DNA of 64,000 bases from JAGQVA01 sp033764335 (lineage in GTDB: Bacteria > Bacteroidota > Bacteroidia > J057), in contig JANRJC010000044.1 of the NCBI GenBank assembly GCA_033764335.1, forward strand, positions 124,001 through 188,000, in the 5' to 3' direction. Below the pieces are notes generated by a model that did no database searches, was not told the origin of the DNA, and saw only the letters and a list, made by a program, of their open reading frames with translations. Shown piece after piece: positions 33,294 to 42,783 of the stretch. Numbering within the stretch: the first letter of the stretch is position 1; every line of letters begins with the position of its first letter. A program made the position numbers and the translations under genes.

Positions 33294-34091
33294 ATGGACT
33301 ATCAGCCCGAAAACCCTGAACATCTGCTTGTCACTCTGCACGACCAGATCAAAACGATTACATTTAATCAGCCCAAAAAGAAAAATGCAATCAGTGCAGA
33401 TATGTCTTATCATTTGCGGGATGTCATTGAACAAACCCGAGAAGACGATAGTCGCGTAATCATACTCACCGGTGCGGAAGGAAATTTTTGCTCGGGAGCG
33501 GATCTCGATGCTTCGCTTATGAACGGAAAACCCTTCGATGTTACCACGTTTCTCCGAAGAACTTACAACCCCATTGTCAGTGCTATGCGAGAAATCAATA
33601 AACCTTTCATTGCAAAAGTTTCGGGAGCCTGCGTAGGTGTAGGTTTTAACTTTGCGCTGGCCTGCGATCTGATTTACACATCAGACGACGCAAAATTCAG
33701 CCAGATATTCAGCCGTATAGGTCTTTCGAGTGATGGGGGGGGGGCTTTTTTCCTTCCTGAAAAAGTGGGGTATCACAAAGCCTATGAGATGATGGTAACC
33801 AATGCCATCATTGACGCGGCGGAGGCGAAACAGTTGGGAATCGTAAATCAGGTGTATTCCGCAGATATGCTGGACAGCGCTGTGTCCGATATAGCAAATC
33901 GCCTTGCAACGGGGCCATATATCGCTATCAAAAATATTAAAGCAAACCTTCGATCTGGCGTCTCTAAGGGACTTGCCGAGACCCTCGAACAAGAAGCCAT
34001 CAGCCAAGGGGAAAATTTTCGGACTTCTGATTTTTTTGAGGGAATTTTTGCCTTCCTCCAGAAAAGAAGCCCCAATTTTAAAGGCAAATAA
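33294..34091 (+). CDS. Enoyl-CoA hydratase/isomerase family protein
   Basis: A 265-residue crotonase-fold protein. Oxyanion-hole segments NFCSGADLD (about 64-72) and SGACVGVGFNFALACD (about 108-123) are present, followed by GLSSDGGGAFFLP. In the last, the usual catalytic glutamate position is glycine/aspartate-like, which is common among isomerase-type members. A run of ten G's at 33735-33744 encodes the DGGG stretch; one slipped base would break the frame. It abuts the replication origin. Confidence 0.9.
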   Translation: MDYQPENPEHLLVTLHDQIKTITFNQPKKKNAISADMSYHLRDVIEQTREDDSRVIILTGAEGNFCSGADLDASLMNGKPFDVTTFLRRTYNPIVSAMREINKPFIAKVSGACVGVGFNFALACDLIYTSDDAKFSQIFSRIGLSSDGGGAFFLPEKVGYHKAYEMMVTNAIIDAAEAKQLGIVNQVYSADMLDSAVSDIANRLATGPYIAIKNIKANLRSGVSKGLAETLEQEAISQGENFRTSDFFEGIFAFLQKRSPNFKGK

Positions 34092-34099
34092 TCCTATCA

Positions 34100-34730
34100 T
34101 CATTTCCTTCCACAAAGTCAATACCCGGGACGTTTATCCACATCAGAAAGGATAACTTATGTAAGTCGGTGATAATCAATACAATATTATCCACACTACT
34201 TTTGTGGATAATGTGGAAAAGCGAAAAACACGGTGAATACAGTTATCCACACTCTTGCGAATTATCCACATTTCGGTGGACAACTTTGATACGTGGATAA
34301 CTCCGGTGGATTACTTCTCAATACTCCACATAATCCCCACAAAGATTTCTTAACTTTTTGATAACGTTTCCTTTATCCACAGGTATGTGTATATGTCGAA
34401 AACTTTTTTTAAAGATGCCTTTCGACGGGGTTTATTTTAATTTTTGTATTATCAGTATATCTTCTTTTCAGTCTATGCAAACGGCTTGTTTATAGCTCAT
34501 TATATACAGCCAAATCAAACTCTGTATATTTCTGCATTCGTTTTAACAGATAGAGCAAACGGAGTAACTTTTACTCACATTTCTGTGGATTTCTTACATA
34601 CAAAAGTGGACATCCACAAAGTCAAGCATTCCTTCAAAAAGTTTTCCCCCTTATCCACATCTCCATTACTACTTATTCTTTTTTAATAAATAAAAAGAAA
34701 TAAATAATAGTAATGAGTCTTCGGGTTGTT
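34100..34730. other. oriC: Chromosomal replication origin (oriC)
   Basis: A 687-bp gap with no gene. Exact DnaA boxes TTATCCACA lie at 34134, 34187, 34243, 34262, 34373 and 34651 on the plus strand, and one at 34203 on the minus strand; a one-mismatch box is at 34292 (minus). Weaker TCCACA/GTGGA variants are scattered between. AT-rich stretches at about 34400-34560 and 34675-34735 are candidate unwinding elements. dnaA itself is not here, as is usual in Bacteroidota. Two parS sites and mnmG lie 7-8.5 kb to the right, consistent with an origin region. Confidence 0.92.
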
Positions 34731-34777
34731 TTCGTATTTTTATTTCCCTTTTCACAAATCCTATTAATCCAAGTATC

Positions 34778-35830
34778 ATGGCTGGAAATGAGTCTGCCCT
34801 CACAGATATTTCGCGTTTAGGCGAATTTGGGCTGATAGATCGTATTACTAGGGATTTTCCCCGCATATACCCCGATGTCATAAAAGGGGTAGGCGATGAT
34901 GCCGCAGTCATTCGGTCGGGAAAGGGAAAAGTACAGGTTATATCCACAGACCTCCTTCTGGAAGGGGTACATTTTGATTTGTCTTACGTACCGCTGCGGC
35001 ATTTAGGATACAAAGCCGTGGCAGTAAATATCAGCGATATCGTTGCAATGAATATAAAACCTTACGGCATAACGGTCTCGCTGGCAATGAGTAATCGTTT
35101 TCCGGTTGAAGCTGTGGACGAACTATATGAAGGTATCCGGCTGGCGTGTGAAAAATATAAGGTGGATCTTTTGGGCGGTGATACCGCCAGTTCTCGCCAG
35201 GGACTCGTTCTGTCAGTTACGGCAATAGGCGAAGGTTTGGAAGACCAGGTCGTTTACCGCAGTGGTGCAAAACCTAAAGATTTGATATGTGTAAGTGGAG
35301 ATGTCGGAGCTGCCTATGCCGGCCTGTTGGTGCTGGACCGGGAAAAATCAGTTTACCTTAAATCCCCCAATATGCAGCCCGACCTGAACGACTACGACTA
35401 CGTCGTTGGGCGACAGCTAAAGCCGGAAGCCCGACTCGATATTCTCGTGCGCCTGGCTGAGCTTGGGGTAAAACCTACTTCCATGATGGATGTCAGCGAT
35501 GGTATCGCCAGTGAACTTCATCATCTCTGCCGTCAGAGTAAAACGGGCGCAACTGTTTTTGCCGGAAAACTTCCCATTGACTATCAGACCGTAAAAGTAG
35601 CCGAGGAATTTTCTATAAGTCCTGTTACATTTGCTCTTAACGGAGGCGAAGACTATGAACTGATATTTACCGTTTCCCTTCAGGATTTTGATAAAATAAA
35701 AGCGGAAAGAAGTTTTAGTATTATCGGGCATATCACCGAGGACCCGGGTATCATTCAGATTGTGCTTGATTCGGGAGAAGCGGTTGATATCGAAGCGCAG
35801 GGGTGGAACCATTTCAAAAAAGAGAATTAA
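34778..35830 (+). CDS. thiL: Thiamine-monophosphate kinase
   Basis: A 350-residue AIRS-like kinase that phosphorylates thiamine phosphate to thiamine diphosphate, the last step of TPP synthesis. Motifs: KGVGDDAAVI (about 29-38), ISTDLLLEGVHFDLSY, LLGGDTASS, VSGDVGAAYAGL, MMDVSDGIASELHHL and NGGEDYELIFTV. Length is normal. It is the first gene to the right of the origin, with xth 18 bp behind it, so a thiL-xth transcript is likely. Confidence 0.95.
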   Translation: MAGNESALTDISRLGEFGLIDRITRDFPRIYPDVIKGVGDDAAVIRSGKGKVQVISTDLLLEGVHFDLSYVPLRHLGYKAVAVNISDIVAMNIKPYGITVSLAMSNRFPVEAVDELYEGIRLACEKYKVDLLGGDTASSRQGLVLSVTAIGEGLEDQVVYRSGAKPKDLICVSGDVGAAYAGLLVLDREKSVYLKSPNMQPDLNDYDYVVGRQLKPEARLDILVRLAELGVKPTSMMDVSDGIASELHHLCRQSKTGATVFAGKLPIDYQTVKVAEEFSISPVTFALNGGEDYELIFTVSLQDFDKIKAERSFSIIGHITEDPGIIQIVLDSGEAVDIEAQGWNHFKKEN

Positions 35831-35848
35831 CCTGAAAAATATACACAG

Positions 35849-36619
35849 GTGAAAAACATCATTTCTTATAATGTGAACGGCATTCGTGCTGCGGTGAACA
35901 AAGGGTTTCTTGACTGGCTGATACAGGAGTCGCCGGATATTATCTGTCTTCAGGAAACTAAAGCTCAACCTGATCAGCTTGATCCCGCTCTGCTTAATCC
36001 TGAGGGCTATCATGCCTATTGGTATTCCGCTGAAAAAAAGGGATACAGTGGTGTGGCGATTTTATCCAAAGAAAAACCCCTGCACGTCGAATATGGCTGC
36101 GGACTGGAAAAATACGATCAGGAAGGCAGAGTCATTCGGGCAGATTTTAAGGATTATTCGGTGATTTCGGTTTATTTTCCTTCCGGTTCAAGTGGCGATG
36201 AACGGCAGGAGGTAAAAGAAGAATTTCTGGAAGATTTTTATACCTATATTCAGGAATTGAAAAAATCATATCCCAACCTCATTGTTTCCGGGGATTACAA
36301 TATTTGTCATCAGCCGATTGATATTCACAATCCGGTGAGTAATAAAAACTCGTCTGGTTTTCTTCCTCACGAGCGGGAATGGGTGACAAAACTACTAAAC
36401 TCCGGGTTTGTGGATTCTTTCCGAAAAATTTACCCCACAGTGGAAGGGCGATATTCATGGTGGACTTTTCGGTTTAATGCCCGGAAAAACAATAAAGGCT
36501 GGCGCATAGATTATCACATGCTCACAAGTCCTCTTGAAGGAAAATGCGTCGGAGCAGATATTCTTTCCGACATTGAACACAGCGATCATTGCCCGATAAA
36601 AGTGGTAATGGACCTATAA
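35849..36619 (+). CDS. xth: Exodeoxyribonuclease III / AP endonuclease
   Basis: A 256-residue exonuclease III family enzyme of base-excision repair. Motifs in order: ISYNVNGIRAA, CLQETKAQ (metal-binding Glu), SGDYNICHQPIDIHNP, and the C-terminal IEHSDHCPI catalytic His/Asp. A GTG start at 35849 fits the family N-terminus exactly. It follows thiL by 18 bp. Confidence 0.94.
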   Translation: MKNIISYNVNGIRAAVNKGFLDWLIQESPDIICLQETKAQPDQLDPALLNPEGYHAYWYSAEKKGYSGVAILSKEKPLHVEYGCGLEKYDQEGRVIRADFKDYSVISVYFPSGSSGDERQEVKEEFLEDFYTYIQELKKSYPNLIVSGDYNICHQPIDIHNPVSNKNSSGFLPHEREWVTKLLNSGFVDSFRKIYPTVEGRYSWWTFRFNARKNNKGWRIDYHMLTSPLEGKCVGADILSDIEHSDHCPIKVVMDL

Positions 36620-36777
36620 CGTGCAAGATTCACCCCGATGAGGTTTGGTAAAAACCAATGAAGTTTCGATCTTTAATTGCAAAGAACGCTTAACCTTAGC
36701 GTTTGCAACCAAGCGGCGAACTTTAGTTTACCCGGATTCGTTGAGACTATTTACAGGATTATTAATGGAAACCGTAT

Positions 36778-39700
36778 ATGAACAACCAGAATCAACAAAT
36801 GTTAAGTGAGCGGATTCAGGAATTCCGCAAAAAATACTACACCGACAAAATTATCAGAGGTTCCTTGCTGCTGATTCTGTTGGTAAGTTCTATGTTGTTT
36901 ATTGCTCTTCTGAGTGAGGGTATTTTTGGGTTTTCCACCGGAGTCAGAACCACCATGGTTTTTGGTTTGGGGGCTATATTTCTGGGTGTTTTGGGTTATA
37001 TGGTTGTATGGCCGCTCTCACAGCTATTTAATCTTTCCCGTACTATTAGCGATTTTCAGATCGCCGATATGGTACGCCGGGCATTTCCGGATATTAATGA
37101 CAAACTTGTCAACTTTCTCCAACTCCGCCGCCAGTACGACGACCCGAATTCGCTGGCAGGCGCGGCGATTGATTATAAAGCTGCTGAAATCGCACCAATA
37201 AAACTCAGCTCGGCTATTAACCTGAGTGTCAACAAACGATATTTATGGTTACTTTTTATCCCCGTAGTTTTTTATCTGATTACCTGGCTGGCCGATCCTT
37301 CTTTGCTGGGGTCCAGTGGCCACCGGCTTGTCAATTACAACAAACCTTTTGTTCCACCGGCGCCTTTTAACATTTCCATTGAAGAAGTCCCTCAAAAACT
37401 AATTGCCGGCCAAACACATACTTTTAAGATCAATGTGGACGGCCGAGAATTACCTTCCGAACTGTTTATATTCATTCGTGATGATGGAGAAGATGGCGGG
37501 CAGTTTATTGACTACAACCTGAATAAAACCTCTCCCACCGAATTCGAATACACCCTCTCCGAAGTAAAAGAAGACTTTACATTCTACGTAGCCAATCAGG
37601 AAGTACGTTCGGAGGATTTTGCCGTAGATGTGCTGAAACGGCCTTTTATCAAAAATTTTGATGTAAAGATTGTATATCCGACTTATACGGGTTTGGGCAC
37701 TGAAAAACTTGAACCCAATGTCGGTGATTTTAAAATCATAAAAGGAAGCACGGTAACCTGGGAGTTAAAACCGCAAGGAGAAGTCGAAAATGCTTTTTTT
37801 GTTACGGAGGAAAAAGTCCCCTTCCGCAAATCCGAATCCGGCGATGAATATGTGATTTCCCGGCAGTTGATGAAGGACATGGAATATTTTATTTCCCTCT
37901 CTTCTCCTGAAAAAATCACTAATATAGACACAGTAAAATATCGGGTGAATATCCTTCAGGATCGGTTTCCCTCGATTTACGTGTTTTCTCCCAACAATGA
38001 CTATCTGGTAAATCTTGATCCGGTAATGCCGTTGGAATTGGAAATTGCCGACGACTTTGGCTTCAGTAAAATGAGTTTGTTTTATCGTTTCACCAAATCA
38101 GGAGGGACAAGCGCGGTTTCTAGTGAGTTTAGAGAATATCCTCTTGCGATTTCACCGAAAGTTCTGTTACAGGGACTTGCGTATTCCATTGACCTTACAG
38201 GTTTGGGTTTAAAAGAAGGCGATGAACTGGAGTACTTTATCAGGGTTTGGGACAATGACGGAATTGCCGGTGCAAAACCCACAACGAGCGCGACTTTTAA
38301 AGTAATACATCCTACGCTGGATGCCAAATACGATGAAATTAGTGAATCTCAGGATCAGGTAAAAAGTGATCTGGAAAAGATCAAAAAGACTTCTGAAGAC
38401 CTAAAGGAAGCCTATAAAAAAATGCAGGAAAAACTGCTTGATCAGAAAAAACTCTCTTTTGATGATAAGAAAGAAGTTCAGCGAATGATGGATGAACATC
38501 GGCAGATGCTGGACCAGTTGAAAGAGGCACAAGAAAAATTTGAAGAGACAAAAGAACAACTGGAAGAAAACCAGATGATATCTGAACAGACGCTGGAAAA
38601 ATATGAAGAGTTGAATAAATTCCTCGAAGAGTTGGAAAATCCGGAGATTGAAAAATTACTTCAAGAGTTACAGGAAAAAATGGAAAACCTGAATCCGGAA
38701 GATATTATGAATAAGATGGAGCAGTTGCAGTTGAATGATGAGGAAATGAAGGAGAGCCTGGAGCGAACCCTCGAATTGTTAAAGCAGCTGGAAGTTCAGC
38801 AAAAAATAGATGAACTGATAAACAAGCTCGACAATGTGGAAGCTAAGCAGGAGATGCTGAATGAAAAACTGAACCAGACAGAAACACCGGAAGAGATGGA
38901 AAATCTTTCCGAAAGACAGGATGAGTTGAATAAGCAGATGGAGGGGGTGAAGGATGATATTGAAGATTTGAAAGAGATGAAGGACGATACCCAAACTCCT
39001 GATGGGGAGAAGATGGATAATCTGGGCGAAAAGGCTGAAGACACTCAGGAAAAAATGGATGAGGCTTCCGAAAAAATGAAAGAAGCCTCTGAACAGATGA
39101 AGGAAGGTGGTCGGAAAAATAACAAGGGCGCTCAGGAGAAAATGGACAACGCCTCGGAATCCCAGAAGAATGCACAGCAAAAGTTACAGGAAATGTCGCA
39201 AGAGCTTAGCGAGATGCAGATGAGTATGCAGATGCAACAGGATCAGCAAAACCTCGAAAATCTGCGTGAATTGCTGGAGAACTTGTTAAAACTCTCCTTT
39301 GATCAAGAAGATTTGCGCGATGAAGTTAAAGCACTCAAATACGGAGATCCTTCCCTAAAAGATAAAAGTCAGGATCAGAAAAAGCTTCAGGATGATATGG
39401 AGTTGGTTTCAGACAGCCTGGAATCCCTGGCCAACAGGATGTTTATGATTCAGAAAATGGTGCTGGACGAAAGTCAAAGCATCACTGATAATATGCAGAA
39501 ATCCCAAGTGTTTTTCCGCAACAAGCAGGTTCCTATGATTTCTTATCACCAGCAAGGTGCGATGACAAGCATTAACAATCTCGCCAACATGCTTTCTGAT
39601 GTGATGAAGCAGGTGCAAGAGCAAATGAAAAATGCTATGCCGGGTCAGGGTATGTGCAAAAAACCGGGTGACAATCCCAATATGAAAGGCCTTTCCGAGC

Positions 39701-40188
39701 AGCAACAACAGCTAAATCAGCAGCTTCAGCAGATGATGAATTCGAAGAATATGAGTCCCGAAAAATTATCGGAAATGGCTGCCCGGCAGGAGGCTATTCG
39801 GAAACAGTTGAAGGAGGCTCATGACAAAATAAAAGAAAATGGCGGAAAGGAACTGGGAGATATGGATAAGATCATGAATGATATGAAGCAGTCGGAGACA
39901 GAACTGATCAATAAACAACTGACGCACGAAACCCTTCTGAGGCAACAGGAGATATTAAGCCGTTTGTTGCAAGCAGATCAGTCGGTGCGGGAGCGTGAAC
40001 TAGACGATAAAAGAGAATCCAAGTCCGCACATGAAATGAATGCAAAATCTCCGGAAGAGTTATCGGTTGATGAATACAAAAATAAAATCCGCCAGGAATT
40101 GTTGAAATCAAATAAATTGGAATATTCCAATGATTTCCTCATCTTGATCGAGCAATACTTCAAAAAACTAGAAGGTGCTAATGAGTAG
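36778..40188 (+). CDS. DUF4175 family large membrane/coiled-coil protein
   Basis: An 1136-residue protein of the Bacteroidota DUF4175 family. Two membrane helices lie near 23-75 and a third near 158-178. A probably periplasmic beta-rich region reaches to about 515. Then comes a very long charged, Met/Gln/Glu-rich coiled coil (about 515-880 and 960-1110) with stretches such as KMEQLQLNDEEMK. Function is unknown; a mechanical or scaffold role is plausible. Its stop overlaps the start of the ATPase-fold gene by 8 bp, which links it to that regulator and to ybeY. Confidence 0.85.
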   Translation: MNNQNQQMLSERIQEFRKKYYTDKIIRGSLLLILLVSSMLFIALLSEGIFGFSTGVRTTMVFGLGAIFLGVLGYMVVWPLSQLFNLSRTISDFQIADMVRRAFPDINDKLVNFLQLRRQYDDPNSLAGAAIDYKAAEIAPIKLSSAINLSVNKRYLWLLFIPVVFYLITWLADPSLLGSSGHRLVNYNKPFVPPAPFNISIEEVPQKLIAGQTHTFKINVDGRELPSELFIFIRDDGEDGGQFIDYNLNKTSPTEFEYTLSEVKEDFTFYVANQEVRSEDFAVDVLKRPFIKNFDVKIVYPTYTGLGTEKLEPNVGDFKIIKGSTVTWELKPQGEVENAFFVTEEKVPFRKSESGDEYVISRQLMKDMEYFISLSSPEKITNIDTVKYRVNILQDRFPSIYVFSPNNDYLVNLDPVMPLELEIADDFGFSKMSLFYRFTKSGGTSAVSSEFREYPLAISPKVLLQGLAYSIDLTGLGLKEGDELEYFIRVWDNDGIAGAKPTTSATFKVIHPTLDAKYDEISESQDQVKSDLEKIKKTSEDLKEAYKKMQEKLLDQKKLSFDDKKEVQRMMDEHRQMLDQLKEAQEKFEETKEQLEENQMISEQTLEKYEELNKFLEELENPEIEKLLQELQEKMENLNPEDIMNKMEQLQLNDEEMKESLERTLELLKQLEVQQKIDELINKLDNVEAKQEMLNEKLNQTETPEEMENLSERQDELNKQMEGVKDDIEDLKEMKDDTQTPDGEKMDNLGEKAEDTQEKMDEASEKMKEASEQMKEGGRKNNKGAQEKMDNASESQKNAQQKLQEMSQELSEMQMSMQMQQDQQNLENLRELLENLLKLSFDQEDLRDEVKALKYGDPSLKDKSQDQKKLQDDMELVSDSLESLANRMFMIQKMVLDESQSITDNMQKSQVFFRNKQVPMISYHQQGAMTSINNLANMLSDVMKQVQEQMKNAMPGQGMCKKPGDNPNMKGLSEQQQQLNQQLQQMMNSKNMSPEKLSEMAARQEAIRKQLKEAHDKIKENGGKELGDMDKIMNDMKQSETELINKQLTHETLLRQQEILSRLLQADQSVRERELDDKRESKSAHEMNAKSPEELSVDEYKNKIRQELLKSNKLEYSNDFLILIEQYFKKLEGANE

Positions 40189-40606
40189 CCAAACTGACAC
40201 ACAAAGGATGTATAAGCAGTTGATATTAAGGAGCCATCCTGATGCAATCCATGAGGTTGAAATGGCCATTGATGAAATCCGATCTGAACTAGAGTTTAAG
40301 GAGGATGTGTATGGCAATGTTATGGTTGCCGTTACAGAGGCAGTCAATAACGGGATTGTGCATGGCAATAAGGGCGATGAATCCAAAAAAATCTACCTGA
40401 ATTTTGAAATGCTAAACAGCTACCGCTTGGTGGTTAAAGTTCAGGATGAGGGAGACGGGTTTGATCCTAAATATCTCGCCGATCCTACCTCCCCGGAAAA
40501 TATTGAAAACATTGGTGGACGAGGGGTTTTTCTCATGCAACATCTGTCTGATCAGCTTTCTTTTTCCGAAGATGGTAAAACGGTGGAAATGGTATTCAAC
40601 ATCTAA
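40181..40606 (+). CDS. HATPase_c ATP-binding protein, anti-sigma factor/RsbW-like
   Basis: 141 residues from the ATG at 40181. It has the GHKL kinase-like nucleotide fold: N-box EAVNNGIVHGN, G1 VQDEGDGFDP, and G2 GGRGVFLM. This is the SpoIIAB/RsbW-type serine kinase or anti-sigma family, usually working with an STAS anti-anti-sigma protein that is not found next to it. It is coupled to DUF4175 upstream (8-bp overlap) and ybeY downstream (TAATG, 1-bp overlap). Confidence 0.88.
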   Translation: MSSQTDTQRMYKQLILRSHPDAIHEVEMAIDEIRSELEFKEDVYGNVMVAVTEAVNNGIVHGNKGDESKKIYLNFEMLNSYRLVVKVQDEGDGFDPKYLADPTSPENIENIGGRGVFLMQHLSDQLSFSEDGKTVEMVFNI

Positions 40607-41043
40607 TGCAAGATTCGATTCATTTTTTTTCGGAAGAAATAGAATTTCATCTGGATAAGGAGGATTCAATCTCTCATTGGATCCTTTCTTTTGTTTCGGC
40701 TTATAAACGGGAATGCGGAGAAATCAACTTCATATTCTGTGCAGATGATTACCTGCTGGAATTAAATAAGGAGCATTTATCCCACGATTTCTATACCGAT
40801 ATTCTCACATTTCCTTATTCTGAACCTGGGAAAGACCCCATATTTTCCGATATATACATTAGCATAGACCGTGTAAAAGAAAATGCCACAACTTTGAATG
40901 TATCTTTTGAGGAGGAACTTCACCGAGTAATGATTCACGGTATATTACATCTTCTGGGGTATGATGATCATTCCGAAGAAGATCAGGCTCTCATGCGAAA
41001 AAAAGAAAGCGAGGCGCTTCTTCTCCGTTCCTTTGATGTTTGA
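40606..41043 (+). CDS. ybeY: Endoribonuclease YbeY
   Basis: A 145-residue zinc-dependent RNase for 16S rRNA 3'-end maturation and ribosome quality control. The metal-binding motif HGILHLLGYDDH is near residues 107-118. The DILTFPY segment in the middle is also family-typical. It starts at the overlapping stop of the HATPase gene. Its last 61 bp overlap the 3' end of the convergent glycosyltransferase gene. Confidence 0.95.
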   Translation: MQDSIHFFSEEIEFHLDKEDSISHWILSFVSAYKRECGEINFIFCADDYLLELNKEHLSHDFYTDILTFPYSEPGKDPIFSDIYISIDRVKENATTLNVSFEEELHRVMIHGILHLLGYDDHSEEDQALMRKKESEALLLRSFDV

Positions 41044-42623
41044 TCGCTATAAATGTTCCACGTGGAACATCTATTTTTTTCCAGTAAATAAATATGAATA
41101 TCCTTATAGACACCTGCTTTGTGATACAATGCGGGCTGTAAAAGGCTGTCCTGTATCAGTGTTGAATCGGAAATAATCAGGTATATATCGCCAAAACCAC
41201 CGGTCCATTTCTGCATGACATCGCCGAAGTGACGGGGATTGTTAAAGGAACTCCATCCTCTTTTTTTCATTAAATAGAGCGTATTATTAGGGCTTTTGTC
41301 CGGAATACTGATTACATAATGGTGATCCTTTAGCCCCAAGTCGGCGAGATAGGAATAGAACTTTTTTTCATAGAATGCTGAATTCTCGCGATTATCTTGA
41401 TTCTGGGGATCATTGTATTCAAGCATTTGCCCACGAGCATGGAATATATTGATTATAAGCAAAAGGCTTAATAACGATTTTGTAACCCTATGTTGGGAAA
41501 CACGGGGAGAAATTTTATTAAAAAGATAGCTGCCTGTGATAAGAATTGATGTTACTGCAACGAGGTTTACAAGGTGATAATATTCATGTCCTCCAATTAG
41601 TTGAAAAAATAGAGCCAGGTAAACAAGACTTCCCAAGCACAAAAAAACGGGGATAAGCAGGAATTGCCAGCGGATTTTTTTGAAATTCCACAGGATATAG
41701 ACCAGAACTACTGCGAAAAAAACATGAGTGATAGGCAGATAAAAATAGGGGAGTTGTTCCCCGATTATCCTTAAAACTCTCAGGATTTCTTCTTTGGGCG
41801 TTTGAAATAGTGGTCTGATAATCCCGGTAAAATGGTTGTATTCAAATCGGGTACTGTACCATGACGCATAAAAATACCAAGCGATGATTAGCACCGAAAC
41901 ACCAATGATTCTCCGTATATAAAATTGAAGACTTAGCGGGAAAACAAAAGCATGTTTGTTTTTCGATTGGGATAGAAATAATTTATCTAAAACTAGAATA
42001 GAACTAAGGCTAACAAGGCTTATAGCTGTGGAGACTTTAATTAGGGCTGCTAAGAGAAAAAATGCCGCGGCCAAAGAAAAATACTTCTTCTTCTCCGTTT
42101 TTAGATGCAAAAAAAGGAAATACCATGCCCAAAAGCATAGGGCAATTGCCGGAGGGTCAGGGATAAACCCGTTGGTGTAATAGACAAAAAAAGGACTGGA
42201 AAATAGAAGAATGGGAATAAAAAAAGCCCAGAAAATATCGTCAATAACCTCCTTACACAACCTGAATAGTACCCATAATCCTGAGAAAACAATGCTTATG
42301 TTCAAGATGCGAAGAATAAGAATATCAGGCCCTAACAGCCGATATAATAGCCCTCCAATCCAATAAATGATGGGAAACTCTGCAACAGCCTGCCCTTTTC
42401 CATTGGATAAGACATTGTTCATGGCGGGGGTAAACAGATTAATATTGCCGTGGTAATAGTTCCATGCAAAAGAGGCACAATCTGTTTGCCGCCAATGATG
42501 TTGTCCCTGAGGCTCAAATGAAAGAATCTCAGGATAACCATATATTACTCCCAGTAAAATCAGCGAAAATACCAGAATGAAATCGGGGATGATGGCTACT
42601 ATTTTTTTTCTATTAAGAGGCAT
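40983..42623 (-). CDS. Multi-pass membrane glycosyltransferase (PMT/GT39-like)
   Basis: A 546-residue protein with about 11 membrane helices. After the first helix comes the periplasmic segment QGQHHWRQTDCASFAWNYY, typical of PMT/ArnT-like enzymes that use polyprenyl-phosphate sugars. The C-terminal third is soluble. The last ~35 residues run through a parS site (encoding CSTWN) and on into ybeY on the other strand, so this tail may be an accident of a lost stop codon. The acceptor is unknown. Confidence 0.82.
   Translation of the reverse strand: MPLNRKKIVAIIPDFILVFSLILLGVIYGYPEILSFEPQGQHHWRQTDCASFAWNYYHGNINLFTPAMNNVLSNGKGQAVAEFPIIYWIGGLLYRLLGPDILILRILNISIVFSGLWVLFRLCKEVIDDIFWAFFIPILLFSSPFFVYYTNGFIPDPPAIALCFWAWYFLFLHLKTEKKKYFSLAAAFFLLAALIKVSTAISLVSLSSILVLDKLFLSQSKNKHAFVFPLSLQFYIRRIIGVSVLIIAWYFYASWYSTRFEYNHFTGIIRPLFQTPKEEILRVLRIIGEQLPYFYLPITHVFFAVVLVYILWNFKKIRWQFLLIPVFLCLGSLVYLALFFQLIGGHEYYHLVNLVAVTSILITGSYLFNKISPRVSQHRVTKSLLSLLLIINIFHARGQMLEYNDPQNQDNRENSAFYEKKFYSYLADLGLKDHHYVISIPDKSPNNTLYLMKKRGWSSFNNPRHFGDVMQKWTGGFGDIYLIISDSTLIQDSLLQPALYHKAGVYKDIHIYLLEKNRCSTWNIYSDQTSKERRRSASLSFFRMRA
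41054..41069. promoter_or_regulatory. parS: ParB-binding site parS, copy 1
   Basis: A perfect 16-bp palindrome TGTTCCACGTGGAACA, one base away from the classical B. subtilis parS consensus. It lies inside the C-terminal coding part of the glycosyltransferase frame, 11 bp past the ybeY stop. Confidence 0.9.
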
Positions 42624-42673
42624 AAGTCGAAATAAGGTTCGAAAAGATAGAAAGAATATTCAGATTCGAGTAA

Positions 42674-42689
42674 TGTTCCACGTGGAACA
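42674..42689. promoter_or_regulatory. parS: ParB-binding site parS, copy 2
   Basis: The same 16-bp palindrome in the gap between the glycosyltransferase start and mnmG. Two identical copies 1.6 kb apart and close to oriC mark a centromere-like region for ParABS segregation. Confidence 0.92.
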
Positions 42690-42783
42690 ATTTTTTATAC
42701 AGCTCCATAAATACAGGAGAAAACAAAAAAATCTATTCTAATAGGGTTGACTCCATTTCGGAAAATAGACTTAATTTTGAGGC

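Noticed and set aside
36620..36777. Possible tRNA or riboswitch in the gap before the DUF4175 gene
   Set aside because: One imperfect hairpin (AACGCT/AGCGTT at 36685-36703) is present, but there is no cloverleaf or known riboswitch core.
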